From Voacanga thouarsii (lineage: Eukaryota > Streptophyta > Magnoliopsida > Gentianales > Apocynaceae), in NCBI GenBank assembly GCA_026120185.1, contig JANUWF010000008.1, positions 2,542,001 to 2,606,000 on the forward strand: DNA of 64,000 nt, read 5' to 3'. Shown one piece after another: positions 48,731 to 58,984 of the stretch (within the stretch, counting starts at the first letter, position 1; each line of letters begins with the position of its first letter). The notes under the pieces were generated by a model that saw only the letters and a list, made by a program, of their open reading frames with translations, did no database searches and was not told the origin of the DNA. The translations under genes and the position numbers were made by a program.

Positions 48731-51326
48731 GGTAGTTTAGCAATATATATGTGTTTCTTGTGGATTTCAATGCATGAAATTTGATTATGGCTTGAGAGAG
48801 CTGTTTTTGATTGGTTCTTATGGACGTCAGGAGTTGTTTTCTTAAGGGGGAAAATTAGTAAAGAAAGAAGGATGAACATATTTGTTGCTTCTTGGACTGG
48901 TCACGTAATCAAAAATTTATACCATTGTTTTTTTTTTTTGAATGTCTATTCTTGAATAAAATTTTTTGAATGTTTCTGGATTGCAAGATGAAAGATCTTG
49001 GGTATGCTATGTTTCACCTCTTTCCTATGGATGTTTGAGTTTAGTTTACTAGAAGAATTGAATGTAAGAACCCTTTTCACTGATGCTTAAAGCATCATGT
49101 TGAAAGCTGAAGTTTTGCTATTTTATTTGGTAGCTATCAATTGACCTCAAGAAAACGCAGGACAAGATTGGATTTTTGAAGAAACTTTTTGAAACTTGTT
49201 TTAATACATAAATATCATGTTTTTCATGTGTATTATTATTCTAGAAGTTATTCTGGTCTGTTGCAAAAATCTTTCCAAAAAAAAAAAAAACTAAGAACAG
49301 GGGATTTTCAGTATTTACTGTTCACTGTATTGGAATCTGTGTTGCAATCTGTTTTGAGTATGGTTTGTTTAGGTAAAAAGGTTGAAAATGTAGGCTTTTG
49401 TGTGATTAAAAAATCTGGGAAAGTTGGGGTTAAAATTGGGTCAAGGTTGGAAGTTATTAATTTTCTTTTCTGCATGGCCAAATTGAGTCAGATTTGAGTA
49501 GTTTGAGTTCAAAATTTTTTGTGATTTTTATGAGCCTAATTTTTTGAATTTTCTCAGTGTATTTCATTCAAAACATGTCAAGCTATGTGCCAGCAAAATT
49601 TGAGGTCAATCGGAGTGGTTCATATAGGGTTTTTACCCTTTGGAGCTTAGACTATGGTTGCTGGAAATTGAAGGCAACTAAGGGTTTTGTGCTAAATTGC
49701 TAAGTATAATTTAATTTCTTGAGAGATGATAAATGGTGGATTTTATACTTTCTAAGGGATTGATGGAAGGTCTTAGGTGCTGAGTATATGTAAAGTTCAT
49801 GCTTCCTGCTCATTGACATTGTTTGGCGAACAAAGGATAATATAGGCATGATATACACTTGGTGTATAATGTGGACTTGAATTTTGTTTGAGATGATCTA
49901 GGAAGTGTTGTAATTGATTTATATGAACTCTTTGCTAGATTTGGAAGATTTTCAAGGGTATGGACTAACTTACTAGAGTTCATACCCTAAGCTTAAGGAT
50001 AAGGTAGGTTCTATTTCATTCATGAAATCAATTCGATTTTATTATCTTGGTTTGGAAGAAGGGTTGGTGAATATCTCTTGCAAACACGAAATAAGGGCAT
50101 GATAGCTAATTTTTGAAAACTTCTAATTTTAGAAACTTCTATATTTAGAAAATTTTAAAATATGTCAAGTATGACTTAGGAGCCAAGCATCAAATATTTT
50201 GATTTATTTGAATATGCAAGAGATGAATTCTTGATTATGCATATACTTTTTGAAAATCATAGCATGACTTATTTGAGCATGTGGCTCCTTCACTAAAACA
50301 CTTGGAATAAAATGTTGACTTAAAACCATGCCTTCTAAAATCTTTATGCGAGTTGGAAAATGTTATTTGGAATTGTATTGAACTAATTTTGTAGGATCCG
50401 TTTTGGAGCCTTATGAATTGTGAAGAATGAATAACGTTTAGTACTCAATAGGGGCTAGACCTCTATACTAGCCTTTAGTTGGTCTGAGGATATTTCTCGA
50501 CAGGTGGCCACCTCTGAGAGGTTGACTCTTTTCGATCACGGTGTCAGTGTAGGAGGTTGAGTCGTCCTCAGCTAGCGATGGGGTTCTAGTAGAATCGACG
50601 GCCAAAAATGGGAAAGCCGGATTGTATTAAGTGAGAGAGAGAGAGGTGAATCTCACTCGGTGTGATGTACACCTACCAGGTGTTGGGGATCAAGTGCTTT
50701 ATAGAAGTGAGAGCCACCTCTATGCCCTATCACACTAACTTGATTGCTTTTAATTGTTGAACTGTTTCTATGGAGCTGTTCTAAGGGGACCTTGGAAACT
50801 TTATTCGAAGCTTAATAACTTATAATTATTCATATCTTTCCAAACAAAATATTCTAAGAGCATTTTGCTTCATGACTTCTCACTACTATCTTTCAAGAAG
50901 TGAGAATTAAATTTGTAAAGAAGGCATGATAAGCTTTTGATATACCGATGGTGCATGCATCATAGAATGCGTTTTATTTTTTTTAGCCCAACTCACACAC
51001 GAGGCTTACTGAGATAACCAATCTCACACTATTTTGAACTCATGTTTTTAGGGTGCCTCAAGGCTTGATCAGGTTGGAAGATCAGTAGCTTGGAGTTTTT
51101 GCTATGGAATTTCTATGTCCATTTGTTGGATATTTGTTTTGAATATTAATTTTATGTGGGAAATTTTGTATAAGTATTGAAGTTTTTTTTAATTAATTTT
51201 TCCTTAGACTTTCTTTAAAATTTAAATTTCTTTTACTCTTTTGTTATAAAGACCCCTAGTCCAAAAGACGGGGCGGCATCTCCGACCCATTTTGGGTTAT
51301 GTAAGTAGGAGGGGTGTTATAGGGAA

Positions 51327-52980
51327 GATATCTAGGGTTCTAGAAAGATAGACATGAGAGGTTTTTTACCTAATTTCTGACCATCAGGAACAAGACCTCA
51401 ATAGATACGATAAGGCTATTATTGATGCTAATACAGACCTATGGCATGAAACAATGAAAGCCGAAATTGAGTTTAAGTACTTCAATTAGGTTTGGAATCT
51501 CGTAGCTTCACCTAAAAAGATAAAAATCATTAGGTATAAGTAGGTATACAAGAGGAGGAAAGGTGCAAAAGGGAAGGTGGAAACCTTCAAAGATAAGCTT
51601 GTGGCAAAAAGGTAAACTCAAAAAGAGGGAATCGATTATGAGAAAACGTTTTTTCCCGGTAGCCATGTTTAAGTCCATCCATATCTTCCTTGGTATTGCA
51701 TGTCATTATGACTATGAAATATGGCAAATGGATGTCAAGACAGCTTTTCTTAATGGCTATCTAAGTGAAAACATCTATGGATGTCAACCGGAGAGCTTTA
51801 TTGCGAAAGGCCAGGAACACATAGTTTGTAAGTTTAAAAAGTCTATTTATAGACTTAAGTAGATATTTAAAGCATTGAGCATCTATTTTGATGAGACTTG
51901 AAAGTCTTATGATTTCACTCAAAACAAGGATGAACCATGTGTGTACAAGAAATTGGAAGGCATGAGTGTAGTTTTTCTTGTGTTATATGTGGATGATATT
52001 CTACTTATTAGAAATGATGTAGGGACATTGTCATCTACTAAGGTTTTGGTATCTAGTCAATTTAATATAAAAGGTTTGGGAGAAGCTAGTTACATTCTTG
52101 GCATTAAGCTTCTTAGAGATAGAAAGTAGAGAATGTTAGTTTATCCCAAGCTACATACATTGACAAGATGTTGGCAAAGTTTAGCATGGACGTATGCAAG
52201 GGAGCACTAATCCCTTGTAGACATGGGTTGTCTCTTTTTTTAAAAGATTTTTCTAAGTCTCAAGAAGAAAAAGACAAGATGAGTAGGATTCCCTACGCTT
52301 TGGTTGTGGGAAGTCTCATTACGCTATGCTATGTACTAGGCCAGATATCTGCTTTGTTGTAGGCTTAGTTAGCATATATCACTTAAATCCCGTGGAGGTT
52401 TATTGGCAAGTTGTAAAGCATATTCTCAAGTACCTTAAAGGATCGAGAGATTATATGCTAGTTTACAGAGCTGGTAACTTAGTTCCTATAAGATACACAA
52501 ACTCAAACTTTTTGGCAAATAAGGATGAGAGAAAATCTACTAGTGGATATGTCTTTACCTTGTCTAGAGGAGCAATTTCATGAAAGAGTATTAAGCAATC
52601 TTGCATTATTGACTCAACCATGGAAGCTGAGTATGTGGTAGCTTCGGAGGCATCCAAGGAAGCAGTCTGGCTTCGGAAGTTCCTCATAAAATTTGGAGTC
52701 GTGCCATAAATGGACAAGCCAATTTCATTGTATTGCAACAACATAGGCATGGTCTCGCAATCTAAAGAACCGATGAACCACAAAAAAGGGAAAGTATATA
52801 GAGAGGAAGTACCACCTTATCCGAGAAATTATTCAGAGACGAAAAATCATGATTGAACAAATTGCCTCGGAGAATAATCTAGCTAATCCATTCACTAAGC
52901 CTTTGGTTGAGAAAGTATTTAAATAATACTTAGATGCCATTGGGGTGGGCACCTATGGACTTACATAGTCTTAGAGTGCA
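51327..52980 (+). pseudogene. Element B reverse transcriptase and RNase H
   Basis: Resumes after LTR I with ISRVLERWT-like linker sequence. RT: FPVAMFKSIHIFLGIACHYDYEIWQMDVKTAFLNG (51640-51760, by parts) with the first catalytic Asp kept, KKSIYRLK at about 51837, CVYKKLEG and LYVDDILLI at about 51980 with the YVDD box intact. SSQFNIKGLGEASYILGIKLL follows. RNase H: RYTNSNFLANKDERKSTSG (GYTDSDF in active enzymes, so key Asp residues are lost) and AEYVVASEASKEAV at about 52628. Stops near 51860, 51900 and 52127 and frame shifts split it. Confidence 0.9.
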
Positions 52981-52986
52981 AGTGAT

Positions 52987-54535
52987 TATTGGAATGTATG
53001 CCCACTAACACAGTATTTTTTTTATGTAATTTTGATTAAATTAATAAAAGTTTTATTCTTACTAATTTTTTGTGTTTTCTCATTTTAATTTGTGTACAAT
53101 TGTATTGGAAAAGATCCATTTTATTTAAGTAAGTGATTCATTTGAATTGAGGCCTTTCACAGTAAGGTATGGATTACTGATTACTTAACACATAAACTGT
53201 TGTTCTTAACTAGACGATGAGAATGAGAATCTTATCATGATAAGGTTTTTATATTATGAATTCTTGGTAGGGAATGGCCTACATTTAGCCAGTAAGTAGT
53301 TCTCTCACTTCATAACATAAGAGTATTTCGAATACGTAGAATTGGACTTGTAGTAGTAGTTTCTAAAAGTACTACAATATTAGAAATCCAGACTACTACT
53401 ACTACAACGTAGAATTATACCCTACGGCTTGAGTATAGGTTGTTGGTCTGGCGAAGCTAGAAGTGTATATTTTGACATACTATAGTTGAAGTTCTATCGT
53501 AGGACCAATATACTTGTATATTGAGTATATGTGACTAGTTAGTTAAGACAGATTAGTACAAGATAACTTTTATACTATATTGCCCCTTGAGACTGTTTAA
53601 ATGATCTAATAATCCAGGGCCCTGTGGAACATGACTTGAATGTATGTTTGTTTTATGACAGCTCTCTTAGAAAGTAGAAACATTCTAGGACGTCGTGGAT
53701 CATTAGACTAGAAATCTAAGTATGGTAGATGTAAATTAGAGAAATGTTACTACACTCCTCCTTTCTAAATGTACGGCATTACGTAGAGGGGTATATTTGT
53801 CATAACACCTGTAGGTCAAAGACATTGCTTACATAACATTGTCCTTGGGGTCAATATTTTCTTTTGATGATATTATAAAATATTTAAAATATAATACAGC
53901 TATTTCTATAATAGAGGTATTTTGGTCTTTTTAGTAGCCAATGTGATGTGTCTTTCAGTCCCCGAAATAGCCCATAAGCCCTGATGGATTTGGGTTAAGA
54001 AATTGGTCTTGGTCATGATGGGCTTTATTTTATTCAAGTAGCTTGGTTCATTTATTGGGTTAGAATAAAATACAAAGGCTCGAAGAGAGAGTTATCTGTT
54101 GGCCTAGTTTAGTTGGTCAATTAATTATTCAGGGCTTAAGCCTACAATGAATAATTAAGGTTGTCCTAATCTGAATTAGGTAAAAGGCCTAAGATAATGT
54201 TTTGGTTCATTTTAGGTTAATTAATTAATTACCTATTGGGTTTTGATTAATCCTAGTCTAGTTAATTAATTTTGGCTAGCCCAATGAGTTGGACCGAAGG
54301 TCCATGTTTTAATTCTAGCCTGATTAGGATTAAACGGGTATGGATCTTCAGGTGGTTAGCTTAGGTTTTTAAATTTCCAAAAAAGGTATTGGCAAATATC
54401 TTTGGATAGCTCGAGAGTTTTTTGGGCTATCAGGATTCGTATGCCTAAGAAAAATCCTAATCGATATCAATGAGGTGATTAAAAAAAAAAAAAAAATACT
54501 ATGGCCATCAAAACTCTCTGGGTTTGTCTCTATTC
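52987..54535 (+). repeat. 3' LTR of element B, left part
   Basis: Starts TATTGGAATGTATGCCC (TG changed to TA) and matches LTR B to CTCTATTC at 54535, where element C is inserted. The expected remaining 300 bp or so should lie beyond C. The polypurine tract before it is shortened to GCAAGTGAT. Confidence 0.88.
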
Positions 54536-54994
54536 TGCTTCAAGGATTGCGGGAAAAATAAATACGCAACGAAAGTATGCAAATTAATTTTTTTTCCCCA
54601 AGACAAAGTCTAGAAATACTTTCTTTTAGGGCATTTTACTTGAATAACTGGAATTGGATTCGAATTTGAAGATGCTTCCTATACTAGAATGTTTATGTTC
54701 TGCAAGAATTCCAACTAACCATAAGCTCATTAGCATCAAACACTTACTATGTTTGTTAGCTCTTGACCTTCCAGAGTTTTCTCTAACCTCCTATGGACTT
54801 TTACCGGTGAAAGTAAAAGAATATTGGAAGAAAATGGAAGAGTTAAACGTTAAAGGAAAAACGAAGAAAACAGCAAAGAAAATGGTGGCTTGTTTTTCTT
54901 AAGGAAAAACCGAAAGCTCTGTTCTTTTGTTTGTGAAATTCGGTCAACACATCACGGTACACGTGATGCCTATTTTATAAATAGCTTCCTTTTA

Positions 54995-55028
<34 letters not shown>

Positions 55029-56386
55029 AAGAAATAGCCGGCATTTCCTATTTCTTCTTTTTATTTTCTATTCTTTTTAGCACATGGCGAATACTATCAA
55101 ACCCTGATGGGCCACATTCTCTTAATTAGTTCAAGACTAAGTAAATAATTCTCTTATTACTTAATTAATCCATTTGGACCCAATGTAAAATTATTCAAAT
55201 TAATTAATTAATTAATTAAATTAATTCTTTTATTAATTAATTAAACCACCTGTGCCCCATATAAAACTATCCAAGATAATTAATTAATTAAATTGACCTA
55301 ATTAATTATTCTAGCCCAAATAAATAATTAATTAGATTCATAGAATAATTCTTCCAATAATAAATTCACCAAGCTCATATAGTAAATAAATTTACTAAGG
55401 TTATTTGAGCTATTCTGGGGACTAAAAGACATGTTATTCTTGGCTATCAAAATGACTTAAATACCCATGCTAACAGATAGCAGTTTTTTTTTTATCATTT
55501 TAAATATTTTATTTATCATCATATGGAAATATTGACCCTGAGAATAATATTTCAAGTTCAGTGTCTTCAACCTATAGGTACAATGATGAAAATACCCATC
55601 TACGTAACACTCGTTATTGAGATAGGAAAAATGCACTAACACCTTTCTCAATGACATCTTCTATCTTTAGATAGCTAGTCCGATAATCCATGACTTCCAG
55701 TATGTATCCACTTATCATAGGAACTACCCAAAAGTATACATATTTAGTCACATTTCCCAGGGTCCTAGATTATTAGATTATTTCGGACAATCACAAGAGA
55801 GTGATTTCTTCACGTAATGAAACATAGAAACTCTGTTGTATAAGTCCATCTTAATGAACTAGAGTCAAAAGTTTATTAGCCTTGCAATAAGATGTCACCC
55901 AATAGACATCAAAGTGTATAAGTCCAGCTTCACCAGACCACCAACTGATACTCAAGTCTTACGATACTCATCCACGCAGTAGCTGCGATAAACCAATTTG
56001 TATTTAATTTTGTACTTTTATAAAGACCATTATCGCGTGGTCCAGTTCTACGCATTGCAAATACGCTTACACTATTGGTATGAGTGGACTACGCACTGGT
56101 TAAAAGTAAACCATTCCCTATTTAGAAAATCATAATGTAATGATCTAAACTTTAATGAAGTACCTAGCACCATCAATTGATCAAGAACAATTTTTCTACT
56201 TATGTATTAGTAATCCATAATCTACGCCTTACTGTGAAAACACGACCCAATCATGTAGATTACTTACGAACATATTTAGACCTTTAATGTGCAATATATG
56301 TAAACAAACAACCATTAATGAATGAAACTTTTATTAATTTTTAAAATATAAAAATACATAGACCATTTTAGGCATACATTCCAACA
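54536..56386 (-). repeat. 3' LTR of element C (copia, minus strand)
   Basis: Minus strand starts TGTTGGAATGTATGCC at 56386 and ends at 54536 (plus strand TGCTTCAAGG). It is 1851 bp, same family as F and B. An (AT)n tract lies at 54997-55025 and TTAATTAA-rich sequence at 55190-55330. Open frames at 54654-55129 show no known motif. Confidence 0.85.
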
Positions 56387-57196
56387 ATCTTCCACTTGCA
56401 CTAAATGGACTATGATAGTCCATACATGCCTACCCCTGTGACATCTAAGTATATTTGAAACACCTTTTCTATCAAAGGCTTGGTAAATAGGTCTGTCAGA
56501 TTATTTGTAGAGGAAATCTGGTCAACCACGTTTCTGGATGAACTCCCGGATCAAGTGATACTTCCTCTTAAAGTGCTTGCCCTTCTAGTGGTTTTTTTGT
56601 TCTTAACATTGAGACACAACTCCAGAATTGTCACAGTATATAGTAATAGGCATATCCATTTGTGGCACAACTCCAAGTTCTGTAAGAAACTTTCAGATCC
56701 AAACTGCTTTTTTAGAAGCTTCTAAAGCTATTGCGTACTCAGCTTCTATGGTAGAATCAACAATACAAGATTATTTGACATTCCTCCATGAAATATCCCC
56801 TTCAGACAAAGTGAAAGCATATTCACTAGTAGATTTTTTTTTTCATCTTTATCCATTGGAAGTTCAAGTTTGTGTAGCCGGTAGGAAATAAGTCATCGGC
56901 CCTGTAAACAAGCATATAATCCCTCATTCCCTTTAGGTACTTTAGAATATGCTTTATAACTTGCCAATGTTCTTCCCCTGGGTTTGACTGATACTTGCTA
57001 ATCATGCCTACTGCAAAGCAGATATCCAACATAGTACAAAGCATAACATATATAAGACTTCTTACTGCTGAGGCAAGGGAATCCTACTCATCCTTTCGTT
57101 TTCTTCCTATATCTTAGGAAATTGCTTGGAAGATAAGGTCATTCCATGTCTAAAAAGGTATGATTGTCCCTTTACACTGATCCATGCTAAACATAG
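56387..57196 (-). pseudogene. Element C RNase H and RT C-terminus
   Basis: Minus strand: polypurine tract CAAGTGGAAGAT (56398 to 56387), then RNase H and RT pieces read leftward: MLCTMLDICFAVGMISKYQSNPGEEHWQVIKHILKYLKG (57044 downward, by parts), YTNLNFQ, and AEYAIALEAS-like sequence near 56730. The rightmost part gives MFSMDQCKGTI, equivalent to MLAKFGMDLCKGAL in F, and is cut at 57196 by LTR D. The rest of C must lie to the right of D, outside the window. Confidence 0.87.
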
Positions 57197-58619
57197 TGAT
57201 ATGGGCTAAAATCATCACTATTTTCCTAGTTATTTGAGGTTAAATTGAGATACTTTTGATGTAATAACTAGGCATATTCCTTCCTATTTGACATTTTACC
57301 TGTGAAAAGTATTTTTGACAAATTTGTACAGATTTGAGTTGATTTTGAGCAAAAAAGGTGAAGTTTTCAGAATACACCTGGCGCCAGGTCCAGCTAAGGC
57401 ACTAGGTCCAATCTGGAAAAACAGTGAAAATAGAGCAGTTTCAGGGAAAAAACATAACACACCTAGCACTAGGTGGGTTGATTGGACCCAATGCCAGGTC
57501 CGCTCTGGAGAGGCAAAAATCCTGTGCACGAATTTAGTAATTTTTCAAAGATTTTAGTATTTTCCAAATCCTACTTGACCAAAACTCCTCAAGCAACGAA
57601 TTTGACAGCAAAGAAGCCTATAAAACCAAGAGAAAACACAAGATAAGGAATATGAATTCAAGACTCAAAATTCCCAATCACTCAAAGAATGAGAGATTCA
57701 CTATTCATGGAGGGTTGTTCAAGAGAGTTTCAAAGAAGAAGAAGGAGGCTTGTCTATGAATTTTTTTCTTTTTGTTTTGTTTTGTTGTTCTTAAACAATG
57801 ATGTATTCAATGTTTTATTTGTAATTTGACATTATTTTAGGATTTATGGTTTTGTGTTAATTTTGTTATTTGATCAATTCTCTATCATCTTTGGTATTTG
57901 ATTACTTGTTATCATTGGTTATTGATGCGAGTTCTTTTAATTGACTTAGGAAACGATATTAGACATTCATTGCATTGATTTTATATTTATTAAATCTTAA
58001 TGGACTTGGGAAACAAAGTTAAGATTAAAGTACCAGAGTAATAAAAGGTTGGTTAATTTCGCCTAGAGTATATATTTATTGATTAATTTCATCTTATTAT
58101 GAGGAATTGACTTTAATACATCTTTTGGTTATTTTAGTTCGACTGAGAAATCTGCCAATTTAATCAAGAGATAGTGATTTCATAGATTGGGAAAGAAGTG
58201 GAGTCTATGTAAGTGGATTCATGACTTGGGAAATAATTGAATTTTACTTTATATTCCTTCATGATGCTAAAAAAATAATTGGTTGTGATAAGTGTTAATT
58301 GATTCATGTTATGTTTTTTAGAATATTATTTAATTACATGTTTTTCTCTCCATGAGTTATATATATATATATATATATATATATTTTCTTTTTCTTTTGA
58401 TTTCTTTATCAATTTATTTGGTCGGTTAACTAATGAATGAAAAGTGATTAATATGTACTTGTTCATTTGAGGATCAATACTCGTTAATTCCCTATGTTAT
58501 ACTTGCGATGAGTGTATACTTACTCGTATGTATAATTTTGGTTTAATGTTTTAATTAAAACTTGACAAAGGGATGGATTTAAATTTGATGATTTTTATAC
58601 ATCCAAAATTTACGCATCA
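57197..58619 (+). repeat. LTR D, gypsy-type 5' LTR
   Basis: TGATATGGGCTAAAATCATC to ACGCATCA, 1423 bp, followed at once by a GGCGCC-type primer site. It is similar in ends and layout to LTR E. U3 holds a GC-rich block with a perfect 14-bp palindrome ACCTGGCGCCAGGT (57376-57389) and CACCTAGCACTAGGTG (57460-57475), then TATA (CTATAAAACC, about 57618). An (AT)n tract lies at 58359-58384. Confidence 0.85.
57618..57627 (+). promoter_or_regulatory. Probable TATA box of LTR D
   Basis: CTATAAAACC in the context AAGCCTATAAAACCAAGAG, the counterpart of the TATA in LTR E. Confidence 0.55.
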
Positions 58620-58621
58620 AG

Positions 58622-58643
58622 TTTTTGGCGCCATTGTTGAGGA
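58622..58643 (+). other. Primer-binding site after LTR D
   Basis: TTTTTGGCGCCATTGTTGAGG, two changes from the usual plant gypsy TGGCGCCGTTGCCGGGG (Asp-tRNA type by family knowledge). Leader sequence shared with element E follows to about 58725. Confidence 0.85.
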
Positions 58644-58984
58644 ACAATATCATGAAAGCTTGAATTTTATTAATTTAACCATGTTTATATGCTTATATGT
58701 CTATATGTAAATATGTATATATGTTCTTTATGTAAATAGGTGCTATATCTTGTTGATTGTAACATTATGTGACTTAATTGACTAGCTTAGTTCGTGTTGT
58801 ACTTGTAAATACCACTAACTTTTGTATTTAGGCAGTTTATGGATATATCTTTTTTTCTTATGATTTTTAGCATGGAGAAAGTTGAAGAAATTTGTTTTGT
58901 TTTTTGTTTATGTTTTGAGAATGCATAATTTGTTGTGTAAAAAATTATACTAATGTTGTTTAGTTTGTGCAATCAGCAGGTGTG

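Larger units (their letters stand above)
46485..51321 (+). repeat. Solo LTR I (4.8 kb, TGTAAYAC family)
   Basis: Starts TGTAATACCCCAC and ends GGGGTGTTATA. It is flanked by identical 5-bp TSDs and contains no element coding region. The last 400 bp read in reverse complement match H and J starts (GACGGGGCGGCATCTCCGACCC region; ACGAGGCTTACTGAGATAACC). At 4837 bp it is longer than H, partly through simple repeats: (ATT)n 46718-46786, (AC)n 46960-46999, (AT)n about 47153-47179, (TTA)n 47266-47336, (AC)n 47908-47938. It also has tandem repeats at 48316-48720. Open frames inside show no known domain. Confidence 0.9.
40724..54535 (+). mobile_element. Element B: Ty1/copia retrotransposon with nested solo LTR I (right end cut by C)
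   Basis: Plus-strand copia of the same family as F: 5' LTR 40724-42611, primer site 42614, leader with GC-rich block, gag 44457, protease, integrase, solo LTR I at 46485-51321, RT, RNase H, 3' LTR from 52987, which is interrupted at 54535 by element C. The left flank is AGATA, but the matching TSD is not visible. All domains are broken by stops; YVDD is kept. Confidence 0.9.

Noticed and set aside
46485..51321. Reading LTR I as a TIR DNA transposon
   Set aside because: Ends are inverted repeats, but they are also TG...TA (from CA) with a 5-bp TSD, and related LTR K follows a gypsy polypurine tract, so a solo LTR is the simpler reading.
57315..57557. Open frames over the GC block of LTR D
   Set aside because: They lie in U3 of the LTR, upstream of the TATA box, and reflect palindromic GC-rich DNA.
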